Origin: Panaeolus papilionaceus
Lineage: Eukaryota; Basidiomycota; Agaricomycetes; Agaricales
Direction: 5' to 3'
NCBI GenBank assembly: GCA_015501605.1
Contig: JADNRZ010000037.1
Span: 237,906 to 301,905, forward strand
DNA length: 64,000 bases
Shown: piece by piece, positions 12,501 to 23,000 of the stretch
Numbering within the stretch: the first letter of the stretch is position 1
Layout of the letters: every line of letters starts with the position of its first letter
The notes under the pieces: generated by a model
Told to the model about the DNA's origin: nothing
What the model saw: the letters and a program-made list of their open reading frames with translations, nothing else
The model's database searches: none
Made by a program: the position numbers and the translations under genes

Positions 12501-13949
12501 TGGCCAGAGCTGTTGTGTGCCAAAATCAGCCAGTACAGTGGCGTCAGAGCCGAGGAGCAGCGCAGCAATGACAACTTCCAGGGTGCATCCCTGAGAGCGT
12601 GCATGCTTGGTCACTGCTTCTTGCTCCTCGAGAAATGCGCGGGAGGAGAAAACTTCATCATGTAGGAGTGTAGGAGTGCCAGCAGGGGACACAGGAGCAG
12701 CATAGGAATAATAACCAGAGATGTGAAAGGTCTCTGCACCGGGTTCTGAAAATGCAGAATGGATGACCTCGGTGAGCTTCCGGATTTGTATCCCGCTAAC
12801 CGTTAATTGGGGTGCCAGATCTTCGGACTTGTACTGGAATCCATCACAGGGAACTGAAAGAGTTACAGAAGCGTTGTTGATCCATTTATCCTTGACTGAG
12901 CGGCTGGATGAAGCAAGAGCATAGTCGTCAATCATTTTGAGCCCAATGTCCATCCGGAATCCATTGAGGTCCTCCTTTCGGAAATCAGGATGCTGGAGAA
13001 CATTTTTAATCAACATGTCGACCTGGCTTTTGGATGCGAGTGCTGAATTTCCGCCATAGAACCACTCCATTAGCATAGCGACTGATGGATTGGGAAACAT
13101 CTCAGGGATAACTGGAGTCAGAGCAATTGACGTTTGCATGCTCATTTGCTTACTTGCAGGCTGATTTGGTGGGGCATTAGGTTTATTAATTGATGCAGTT
13201 TCGGAGATCAAGGTGGGCGAATCAGCGATGCTGCCAAGGGTAAAAAAAGGATCTGGCGTATGGGACGGCTTTCCACAAGGGTAGACACGATAGACACCAA
13301 ATTCATTTGGTTTTGTTTGAAACGGAATAGAGTGATCATCGAAACCGTCGGCAGGGATAAGAGGAAATGAGGAAGGAAGGGCATCTCGAAAACAAGCTGC
13401 AGATCGTATCTTTGGTCGTTGATCTTCCAAAAGCTCGGAATTTGCCAACAGCAGTCCAGTAATTTCAGAGTCAAGGATGTCGGCAGCAAATACTCCATTA
13501 ATCATCAGAAGAGGGATAGGCCAGTGGGATACATCGTCATAGGAGTTCTCTAAGACCTGTTGAATTAAATATCAATAAAACATCGGAGTGCTACTAGAAA
13601 ATTTACTTACAGCATCGTCAAGCATTTTATCCTCTCCGTCGCCCACAACATCACCTATTTCACCTCCATTATGCATGTCTCCAGCATCTCCTATCAGACC
13701 GTCCTCAACCTTCTCCCAAGATTCCGGACTCCAGGTCTGCCTGTTTGCTAATGCAACACCATTGTCCTGTGTCGATTGAGTATCACTATTGTCCTCAGGA
13801 GTGAGAAACCGGACAGTGGTTGAGATCTTCGTCATTTTTTGGTGACCAGCTCGAGACAATGCCTTTCTCTTGCAGTGAGAAACATGAGCGGCAAGCGACC
13901 TGGCTGATTTGCGCTTTTTTTGACATATTGAACACTTAAAAATCGTCAT
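9544..13949 (-). pseudogene. Plavaka-type (CMC/EnSpm superfamily) transposase, one in-frame stop
   Basis: Near-full-length multi-exon transposase that would cut and paste its own element. It begins with a C2HC zinc finger (C6, C9, H22, C26 of the first exon, 13949 to about 13617). The second exon (from about 13565 down to 12414) contains the family landmarks YRVYPCGKPSHT and LWPIYLFFGNQSKYV. Further exons carry LRRELFHAVWLLLLDD, CLCPECLIPKS, APDLMHEFELGV and TFGRDTIRKFS. The C-terminal part has RVNYTTYDLRR, PYWYARILGIFHA and FMRYRGGGLGH, followed by a long acidic tail ending at 9544. Expected length is roughly 1,250-1,300 residues. The frame is broken by one TGA at 11190-11192, after which the same frame continues with family sequence (EFNLTSFKFHALG). 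A CGA to TGA transition would explain it. Terminal inverted repeats of this element were not found. Confidence 0.8.
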
Positions 13950-14289
13950 CAGGAAACAGGAGTGAGTGGGCTACCCTGAACGCGTAAGCGTCCTGATTCC
14001 ATTCACCATCAACTTCGAACTTCGAAAGCTCGCACTTCCAACTGCAAACACGTTACATGATGGTGGCCCTCCCCACCCACAGTCAATGTTATTCACACCT
14101 CACAAACTCCCTCCTATCATAGGGTATCATATAAATTCGTACTTGATTTATTGATAGTCGCAATGTTCTGTGGGATGTTCTGGTCAATCTATTGGTGAAT
14201 GTCGAATTTGCTTGTGTGATACGAAAGTGACAGCATAACTTGTCACACTCTCAACATCACGGTCAATCGTTCAATCTTCTTTTACGTCG
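13950..14289. other. Upstream region of the Plavaka-type transposase
   Basis: Non-coding. On the minus strand an AT-rich TTTATATGA lies near 14130, about 180 bases before the transposase ATG, and could serve as a weak promoter element. The rest shows nothing specific. Confidence 0.3.
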
Positions 14290-14295
14290 CTTGAA

Positions 14296-14487
14296 TACGG
14301 TGTTCGAGAGACGCCAGGTTAAGTCGACATTTCGCTTTGGCTCCCGAACTTGTTCGGTTCCTCGTCGGCTCCCATGGTGCCTCATGTACCGCATGTACCT
14401 CCCTCTCACGCCCCTATCGTTAATCATTATGTCGATAAATGCATGTTCTACACTACCTGAACCTGTGCTAGTAGGCAATATAACTAC
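14296..14487 (+). repeat. Left terminal inverted repeat
   Basis: Inverted partner of 16265-16456. The outer 95 bases match without visible differences; beyond that this copy has roughly nine extra bases within a duplicated CATGTACC. Confidence 0.85.
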
Positions 14488-14905
14488 TTAGACTTACAAA
14501 GAAATAAAGTTCGGGAAAAAAACACCAAAACTACTACGAACAAGTAGGCGAAGGTCAAGTGAGAACACTTCTACACTAAGGGAAGATATGATACAATAGT
14601 ATGAGTTCTGAGGAGTTTATGTTCAAGGAAGCATAAACGTTAATAAAACAAAAATGAATGGGGGCGGGTTTCCAAATGCATACTACGAATCTAATGTACC
14701 AAACTGGGTTAAGCGAGAGCTTATGGTTGGTGGTGGTAAGTGCGCGTTGGCGGCCCTGGCGCGCTTACAATTCGTGCGACGGGCTCAAACCATTTTCTTC
14801 AGGACAAGCTCCACAGTTTTTCATTGCTCTAATGCTATTGCCTTTCATTTTCCCCATCAACAGTGGGTTTGAGTGCTGCTGATCTGCTTCCTGTTCGGAA
14901 ACTCA

Positions 14906-15094
14906 TCATTCAAATGTATCGGGCTCGTTAAACATCTTCTGTAACACGAGGTCAATCCACATACGCAACTGGTCAGATATGCGTTGATGAGCCTCACTCC
15001 CACCGTGTACCCCCATTTTCGCGATTTTGGACGATTTCTGCAACCCATCGAACAAACGCATACACCACGGTATTATAATCAGAATCGCACCCAC
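14906..15094 (-). pseudogene. Unrecognised coding fragment inside the inverted-repeat element
   Basis: The minus strand is open for about 62 codons. The translation has balanced amino-acid use, starts with the hydrophobic ILIIIPWCMRLFDGLQKSSK and continues into a charged helix. It ends abruptly and has no start context. I do not recognise the family. It could be a host exon captured by the surrounding transposon, or a chance open frame. Confidence 0.3.
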
Positions 15095-15099
15095 TCACG

Positions 15100-16264
15100 C
15101 TGTCAGGCTCTCCGCATCTTATCACATCTCACAACTCATTTAATCGACCCTCAGTCACCGCGTCCGATACCTCGATCCCCCTCTGTACTTGTTTTATTCA
15201 ATATACCTGTTCCCTGTTCATGTTCCCTGTTTCATTTGTTCCTTTTCGTGTACTTCCATCGTTTTCTGTTTGCCTTTTCTTCCATTACCTGTCATTTTAC
15301 CTCTCTTTCTTATTTTATAAATAGCTGACTTAGACTAGTACTTAGACTCACCAGATTTCGCATCTGTGTTCCGTCTTCGTTTCGTTTCGTCTCATCAGCG
15401 TCGTAATCCGTTGTCTCCAAGTCACCCAGCGTTGCCAGCCGTCTCGGGTTTACTTTCAGTCGCATTTCATCATCTCCTAGTCGTCCGATGTACCCACTGT
15501 CATTGGTCTTCGTACTCAGTCGCGGCGGCCGTCGGTTTTCGTCTCGGTCAGTCACAGTCTTCGTTCGTGTCGCTCCCAGTTCTCCAGCGTTGCGGTCATC
15601 GACGTCTGTTGAAGGTCTTGTCCTCCCAGCGTCCCATATCGCGTTGTTTTACCCTCAGTGTGGCCGTCGCCGAGCTGAACCTCGTCGCTCTTGTCCCAGT
15701 TCACCTCTTCTAACCGTAGCTCTTCGGACTCCATATACTTGTAAACCGAGCTGCAAGCGCACCTCATTCTTATCACTCGCCTTGCACCATCACTGTCACA
15801 CTCACATCTATTGCATCCATCCATCATTGCTCATCTTTTTTTTTGTTTTCTTTCCATTCGTAATCTTAGTGTTGCACACTCATCCGCGCGTCTATTCAAT
15901 GATGTAGTATCTTCAAGTGTGTGAAAGGCATCTCAAGTGGAAATAATGCTCCGTCATACCATCTATCCTTCAGCATGGTAGGTGCATGGTCTCCATGGTT
16001 TGTCGGTCATTCTCAGTGTAATCCATGACTTTTGATCAATGACTGAAGTGGGGAACCTTGAGAAAAGACTTATTTAGTGCTCTGCGCCGTTTGTGGGCAA
16101 CAGCCGCGTGTGTTATTTGTTGTTCTTGTTGTAAGGTTACAAGTAGGAACCCTACAAATTCAAGCAAGTCAAACCTTTGGTGTTATTGTATGCTTGATTC
16201 TTGATGCTTTCCGCTAGAATTTTGGTTTAGATAAGGTTTTAATTGGTAGTAGGTACCTTTGTAG
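15100..16264. other. T/C-rich interior of the inverted-repeat element
   Basis: No gene. From 15180 to 15840 the plus strand is rich in TCGTC, CAGTC and TTCG words, like a degenerate short-period repeat. Long stop-free stretches here are a composition effect. Nothing else noted up to the right terminal repeat. Confidence 0.4.
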
Positions 16265-16456
16265 AGTGTATAGAGCCTTATATTGACTACCGATATGGAT
16301 TCTGCTAGTGTAGAACATGCATTTATCGACATAATGATTAACGATAGGGGCGTGAGAGGGAGGTATATGAGGCACCATGGGAGCCGACGAGGAACCGAAC
16401 AAGTTCGGGAGCCAAAGCGAAATGTCGACTTAACCTGGCGTCTCTCGAACACCGTA
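16265..16456 (-). repeat. Right terminal inverted repeat
   Basis: Inverted partner of 14296-14487. Its outer edge lies only 64 bases before the ATG of the DUF6698 gene, so it must contain or replace much of that gene's proximal promoter. Confidence 0.85.
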
Positions 16457-16520
16457 CTTGAACCAGAACCACCATCATCTTTCCCGTCCTCCCTCTCCCT
16501 TCCCACTCGCTCTGTTCTTC

Positions 16521-18782
16521 ATGGGTCATAAACGTAAAGCTCATTCAATCCAGCATCCCAGTGCATACCATCCCGATCATGACAGCTTTGAAGACCATTT
16601 CAAGGCTGTCAAAAAAGCTCTCAGATTGAAGCAGAAGACGAGCATAACAGACTTGTACGTCGCTCTCCATGTCATCATATTTATAAATTCTAATGCCAGA
16701 TTGGCAAATGATTCAGGGCCAATGAGCCTCTAAGGGCGTATGCTAAAGCTGCAAAGGCGTTGACCTTCAAGGTCGATCTATTCCTGGATATGGACGCCCT
16801 CCTCACCACCAATTTTGGCTATTTGTACAATTCGTATGTCCATTTTTCACAATGCTATTGTCACTTTTACTGATTATGAAAACTCCTAGCACCGATGATG
16901 AATACCCTCCTGAGTACTCTGAGGAGTACTGGGAAGTGGTTCGCAACATGCCTGGGCAAAACAACCGATTCCACGACCTCCTTCTTAGGATCATTCAGTG
17001 GCACGTTAAAGGTTCAACAGCTGCAGAAGGATTTTTGACCTTGGTACGTGCAAAATGATCGCATATATGCCGTTTTCTCATCTTGAGCAGTTAAAGGATC
17101 ACTCCAATAGTGGCCGTAGTGACGTTGTGGGATCTGTCAAGCGTTACGTCGTCAGGTATCTCCCCAAGAAGCGTGGTCAAGCCATTGTACCGGACTTGGT
17201 CAGCGATACCGATAAGGCACTGCGTGGATTCAGCCACGTTGTTTTTGGAGAGATGATAGTAGGTATTCGGGATCGAAAGGCCTATCGGAAAGACCCAAGG
17301 TACGCATATATCCAGACATTTATTACTTTCCTTCGTTTTGTGACATATATGCGCAGAAAATATTGTCAGGCAGTTAAAAACGGTGAAATTCAGCATGTTC
17401 CACAATCACTTCCGAGCTTTCTCTTTCACGAAGACATTGCCTACGACGCACGTACTCCAGAAAAGGGACTTGGTGAAGGTTATCTTTTTGTCAGGGTATT
17501 TCTGCGTCGTCTCTATTCTCCCACCTGCATCTCAGTTATCATTATAGGTTTTACGCGCCATTCTCACCACTCCGTCGTCTGCTTATGGCGACAAGTCCGA
17601 GGGTCGGAAGGTGTCTCGAGCATATGACTGGGGCCTCAAAACTATACCGGCAAAAGTCGCATCTGCTATAGCAACAATTGTATGTGTCTTTCCTAACGCT
17701 CATTCTCCACTGATTTTCTTTGTTTCATAGGCGTACATTGGCCTATCTGACATGAGTGAATTTGGCGTCACACATGGTGATTATTCTGTCGCTGTTCTGT
17801 ACAGGGCTTTGTGCAAGCTCTTCAACAACCCGAGCTCCAAGTCGAAGACTCTTCTTGAAAACGTCACTCGGTACTGTGCTCGGATTTAATGATATTCATA
17901 TTCTCACCACTCATACTCTTTAGATCGGTGCCTCACCTTACCAAGGGTCCCAAGGCGAAGGAGAAACAAGCTGCCGACGAACAGATGCATGCCTTCAACC
18001 CTCTTGAAGACATAATTCGTGCGCGTAAAGCAGAGAAGGCCGCTAATAAACGTAAGTCTTGTATCAACATTGTAATTCCTTATTCATCTCTCAACAGACG
18101 CGGTCACACAACGGGCACCTGAGCATGAACCCGAAGAAGCCGCAAATGAAAACCATCGGGATGACAACCAAGATGACGAGGCCAACGCAGAGCATGACAA
18201 TGATGCTCAAGACCGATGCAGCCACGAATACGACGACGATGACGAGGCTAATGACGACGACTTCCAGCGCCCTCAGGATGGTCGCTGCCGCACTCAGCGG
18301 CACGACGAAGATGATGATTATGAATATGAAGACGAACCCAATTACAAGCGTCGCTCCCCACTTAGGACTTCGAGTTGGTCCAAGTCAAAACGTTCTCCGG
18401 TATATATTTTTTTGTCAAATTTGCTTTGTCTTTCTCTTTTTATATTCACATGTTCTAGCAAGCTTCCGAGACCAACGATGATGAGCCTGCCGTCACTAAA
18501 GAATCAAGTCAGCGATTAAACAAAAAGGTATGTTTTCTCAACAGGTCACTTGAACATATTGAGATAGATCGTTGCCCTCTTTCAACATCTGGCTCCCAAC
18601 AGAACCGCTTCGGGTCCCTCATTCCACTTTCCCCCATTCATGATCGTGCTGCTATAACTGACACCGAACCCGACGACCCTCCACCTAAACAGAAAAGGTT
18701 GACTAAACAATATCCCACTCGAGTGCTCCCTCCTCGTTCAGGCACTGGTCGTACTTCTGTCGCTCCTGGCATCAACACTTAG
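16521..18782 (+). CDS. DUF6698-type protein, apparently intact (567 aa, 11 exons)
   Basis: Exons fit 16521-16654, 16717-16833, 16890-17043, 17091-17299, 17357-17495, 17548-17679, 17731-17870, 17924-18051, 18098-18399, 18459-18527 and 18603-18782. All introns are 47-75 nt with GT..AG ends and all phases agree, so I see no lesion. Landmarks of this Agaricomycete family, recalled not searched, are EPLRAYAKAAKAL, HSNSGRSDVVGSVK, FLFHEDIAYDA and VLRAILTTPSSA. From about residue 385 the protein becomes disordered: an acidic D/E-rich block is followed by basic patches (KRRSP, KQKR) that could act as a nuclear signal. Function is unknown. Members are often seen near transposons, and here a Plavaka-type transposase lies upstream in the opposite orientation. 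An inverted-repeat element ends 64 bases before the start codon. The start was chosen as the first ATG giving the family N-terminus MGHKRKAHS. Confidence 0.75.
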
Positions 18783-20465
18783 TTACCCTTTTACTTTCGA
18801 CTCATCTCTCGTGTCTCGTGTCTCGTCTCGTAAATTTTGCACTGCTCCATGTACTGCTGCTCTCAATTCTCGACTCACTCTGTTTTTCTCGATGCTGGTC
18901 TTGCGTCTTGCTCATGCTTCGTCTTCTCCTTGCTCTGTATCTGTTTAACTCTCCTTTGCACGCCAACGTCTGCTCCTCTCGTTTACCCTCGCTGTTTTGT
19001 AGCATTGTCAGCCCGTTTGTCGTGTAGCACTCTTTCAATTAAATACAGGCTTTCCTTCGTGATTGATGTGTGTTAATGAACCGGCCACGTCAGAACAAAT
19101 GTCCGTATCTGCGACCCATCGCAGTCCTGATTTCAGCTATGAGTCTGCATTCCTTGATAAGCTTGCCCAATCTCGTCTGAAGAGAGCATATCAGACTGAA
19201 ACCATCATGTCTACTTAAAGACTCAGATATAAGGCTACGAACATATCAGACAATCTCTAGAGGAATGATCACTGATTCATGTGCGTCAGCTCGAAATCCG
19301 ATATCAGACCAGCCTCTACATATCTATAAAGCTCATCGTATATGCAGGTATCATTCTCGAGGTGTGGGGTATGTTCGTAAGCCCAGGTACGGTATCCCTT
19401 AAGAAAGCTATCTGACATATCTCAGTCATCGACTGACATACCATATCCACGACCCATTTTTTTGCTGATGTTCCGCGTGCATTCGGCACCGTCCTTCCTC
19501 TCGTTTCCCACATTTTCCCTTAGCACTCACAGACCCCACGACCTTGCAACGTCGCGCTTACTCACTCATCATCACACCACCCTCATATCACATCTCACAT
19601 TATATTTTATTTAAATCATATTCATATCTACACTTACCGTAACGCGCACATCAGCAGCAGCTTTAGAATTGAACCTGGACAGGTACGAGATTGTTCGAAA
19701 CGCGAGTCAAACGTTAACGCAAGTCGAGAGAAATGAGGGCGATGAGTGGACGTGATTCGAGATCTCATGGTAAGGGAAAGACATGCAGGATTGGAGACAA
19801 AGTCAAAATAAAATAGAGCGACTACAAGTGAGTAGATGAAGTAGTTAGAGAAATCACAGCGAGATATGGAAGCTTTTAATTTAAATGTCGAGGCCCGAGG
19901 TTGAGGAGAACGAAGCTGAAGTTGAGGCTGAAGTCGATAGGGAAGACACAAATGAGGGTGAACAGGGAAGGAGGTAAAATAAACCCTCCGAAATGTCCTA
20001 AATGAATACCAAATTCCTTCATCCGCCATCGGGTTTATTGTGGTAGATATTCTGTATAATATAGTGAAAATTTTGAATTTTCTCATTACCCTGATGTAAT
20101 ATTGTCGTATAGGTCTCGGGAGATAGAAGGCGCAGCGAGGATTATATCATGGAAAAATGTAGAACAGAATGACAATGATATACGTCAAAATGCATGGAGC
20201 AAAAGGCAACAGAAACGATGAAATAGATCAGTGTGGAATATAGCTCAGGACTAAAAAAAACAATGAAATAGTAGAAACGGATCAAAGGAAATAACAACAA
20301 AAGGAAGACCGGGGAGAAAAGAGTACGGAACAGCAAAAGGAAAGTGGTGCAAGAGCATCGAGGGCGAGACATCCCAAGAGAAGCCGACGAGAGTGAGATG
20401 CACTACTATAGAATAAATGATTAAAAAGAGAATTAATTGGGGCAAGAATCCAACGCCCATGGACC
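18783..20465. other. Downstream region of DUF6698 gene with TATCAG-rich patch
   Basis: No gene. 18800-19050 is T/C-rich 3' sequence with a short TCTCGTG repeat. 19115-19320 carries repeated TCAG words (TTCAGCTATGAG, ATCAGACTGAAA, CTCAGATATAAG, ATCAGACAATCT, GTCAGCTCGAAA, ATCAGACCAGCC) that recall the cluster at 8840-9112. Sequence from about 20100 resembles the 3' flank of GTPase gene 3 and opens the first tandem duplicate. Confidence 0.4.
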
Positions 20466-21113
20466 TCACTCGCCACGCTTGAACAACTTTGTAACACGAC
20501 AGTTGGAAGCGTCTAAGGCTAAGCGACCACGATGTTTAAGAAGATCAGCCGTCTGGTTAGATAGTCTTGCCCGAACCATCCCATGACTCGAACAATCCAA
20601 ACGAATTACCGGCTCCAATTCCCATCTCCCGAACAAAGCTCTGGCTTTTATATTTTGGCATACATTTGAAGCGGTAATGGACTTGCGGAGATCCTGAGCG
20701 GCTTCCACACAATCAGGCGACAAATCCTCAAAGTTGTTAAACTGATCTATGAACTTCGTGAGCTTCATATGGTTCTCCCTCCAGTTCCTCTTCAGGATGG
20801 CCTTGAGGTTTGCGTTGGCTTGGGCTTCGTGTTGGGTCAGGTCCAACTCAATGATTCGCTTTTCCTGAAGAGTACCCCGGACACGGTCATGTAGATCTTG
20901 GTAGAGAAGAGCTGATTTTAAAGCTTCGAAGTTGCTGCTGAAGAGAACCATATCGCCGGTGATTGAAATATATTCGAGTTTAGGTCTCTCTACGGTGGGA
21001 GTGATGGCAGACAAGCTCTGTTTGGAAACTGAGGGTAGTGCCAAGTACGCGAGACGGTGGACGTTGGACTGCAAGTTATGGTTGAAAGAGAATGCGTGTC
21101 TGGAATGAGGCAA
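20466..21113 (-). pseudogene. GTPase-family relic 4, lacking the G domain
   Basis: The minus strand is open for about 215 codons. The first 50 residues match the N-terminal leader of GTPase genes 2 and 3 and end in YISITGD. The sequence then jumps directly to the C-terminal helical half, with LLYQDLHDRVRGTLQEKR and LTKFIDQFNNFEDLSPDC matching LFQDLHDRIQSALQEKK in gene 3. The P-loop and DTPGF exons are absent, so GTP binding is impossible. The family ATG is changed here (TTGCCTCATTCC in place of CTCATGTCTGAC). The first in-frame ATG is at the residue after ITGD, giving a shorter helical protein. Deletion derivative; expression is doubtful. Confidence 0.7.
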
Positions 21114-21959
21114 GTGTTTCGTTATTCGTTTCTCTTGTCATTCAAGATCTTATCGCCCTACACTGGCACACATTTTAGCATATTCACATGTTGGAAACCC
21201 ATATCATAGAATGCTTCATTCATAGTTCTGTTTTATCCTCAGTTTTTGTCATCCATCTTCTAAAATTTGAGCAGGAAGCCGATCGTTTCAGGCTCAAATA
21301 AGCACGTCCTACTAGGCTCGAGTTTTAAAAGCTTCAGACTTCATCACGTTCCCATCCCCCACGTCGACTATAGCTCCCCCTGCGGCGCTGCCTATCTTGT
21401 CAGAAACTCGTCACGCTCCATACACATCACTTTAAGGCCCTGTTTCCACTGTCATACCTACTACCTGGTCGCGGGGGAAGCAAACTCTCTGCATCCCGGA
21501 TGACACTCCTTGCGCGGCGATCCAATCAATAGCGCCCCCAACACCAGGGTACACAGGTTGCTATTCACCCTTACGCATATTCCCCATGCTCTCTTGCACG
21601 CCCATCACAAACAACAACAACAACTCCTCACGAACGCGATTCAATACGCAATCTCGTCGCTTATTGAGATCCGTACAGAGTTTACGCAGGCTAGACGTAA
21701 GGTAAAATCCTGTGAGGGACATAGCATTGTAACCATCGCAGTGACTGGAGAAGTCGTTAAACAGGAGAAGTGGTAAAGAGTGCTGAGGTCGGAGGTGATG
21801 ATAGGGAATAACCTTGCTCTCCGGTGATGCGACTGCGAAAGGCGATACGTCAACAGACGCAATAGTACTGGGAAGGCAGGGAGGGTGTCATTGGCTGGCC
21901 TTGGTTTCCTTACGTCTCATCTCGATCCTCCACGTCAATTCACTTCTTATCCCGTTTTC
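21114..21959. other. Spacer between GTPase relic 4 and repeat block
   Basis: Contains the 5' region of GTPase relic 4, which shares the leader words ATGACAAGAG and CACTTGCCTCAT (minus strand) with GTPase gene 3. The rest is unassigned; a WW-type fragment like the one at 26660-27215 was not found here. Confidence 0.35.
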
Positions 21960-23000
21960 CATCTCCCTAATCAACCCCTATTATTTCCCGACATGACCCC
22001 ACCAGTTCCACGCACCCCCAATTCCCAAGTTTACGATTAACCCTATCTCCAACACCGCAATCGGACCACAATTAACAACGAGCTTTCCTGGAGCATCAGC
22101 GACGCCCAGAGTCAGAAGAGGTCGATGAAAAGCGGATGAAAAGCAGGTGAGGGTATAAAAGTAGGTGTTGTAGAAGGTTTGAAACCGATAGGAGAAGATA
22201 GGGTTGACCTAGACGTGAAAGTGGTGGTAATCCATGTCCACGTCGCAACTCCGGCACAGGCACAGCCACCGATTCTTGCGCTCCCTCCCTACGGCTGGCT
22301 GAGGTTGACAGTGAATGGGCGACAGCGCTGTTACTGAGTGAGCCAGACGTATTAAGTGTTCTCGTCAGGGATGGCATTTGTGAAGATGACGAGGGGAGGG
22401 GAAAATGTGGTGGGATTGGAGCAGAAGGGAAACACGACAAGCACAATTGGTGGTCGGAAGTCCCTTTCAAACGGACGGTATTCCAAAAATTATAATGCCA
22501 TTATTCGATCTAAATACACAAATGCTGATGAAGTTCAGTTAGATATCGGTGGCGAAAGCGGGAGTGATCACAAAAGAATTTACCTCACACATATGTATCT
22601 CGCTCAAATCATTGATCGCTCCTACGACGGCCGACTCTCTTCTCATACCCCACTTTCTATCCATCATTGCTTTTCGCCTCCACCTCCATTTAAATGCACA
22701 TTTCATCCTTCTTTCCACCCCATACACAACTTCAATCGCGTCCAGATGGGATATGATCCCAGTCATCGCACCGCCCCACCCAACACTCCGACCACCTCCA
22801 ACAACAACGTTTCCTGGATTATCAACAACACCCAGAGCCAGAAAATGCCCATAAAAGTAGCGTAGGGTATTCAGGTACGTGTTCCAGGAGGAGTGAGGCC
22901 CATTGCCAGAGCCTAGCCTGACTTATGAGTCAAAGTACTGGAATGTCCATGTTGCCTGATCGCCGAAATTCCCCCTCTTTCGCCTCTGCCACTGTTCCAA
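21960..23000. repeat. Two recurring blocks of an unknown repeated sequence (copy 1)
   Basis: The segment around 22085-22260 and that around 22795-22990 resemble each other (TTTCCTGGA-TATCARCRACRCCCAGAG, then AAAAGYRG-GGGTAT). Both resemble 27375-27540 and 28100-28260. The minus strand of 22540-22866 reads LALGVVDNPGN, close to LALGVVDKPRN at 28040-28150. The parent gene is not recognised. Many long plus-strand open stretches here are composition effects. Confidence 0.5.

Larger units (their letters stand above)
14296..16456. mobile_element. 2.16 kb element with long terminal inverted repeats and 6 bp target duplication
   Basis: Both ends start TACGGTGTTCGAGAGACGCC and stay nearly identical in inverted orientation for about 155 bp, with weaker matching out to about 190 bp (14296-14487 and 16265-16456). 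The left copy carries an extra short duplication near CATGTACC. CTTGAA flanks both sides (14290-14295 and 16457-16462). The interior has no transposase. It holds a short coherent minus-strand coding stretch (14906-15094) and a T/C-rich part (15100-15900). This fits a non-autonomous cut-and-paste element, perhaps carrying captured host DNA. Confidence 0.8.

Noticed and set aside
20466..21113. GTPase relic 4 as a normal 215 aa gene
   Set aside because: The frame begins with TTG where relatives have ATG, and the next in-frame ATG lies after the conserved leader. The G domain is deleted.
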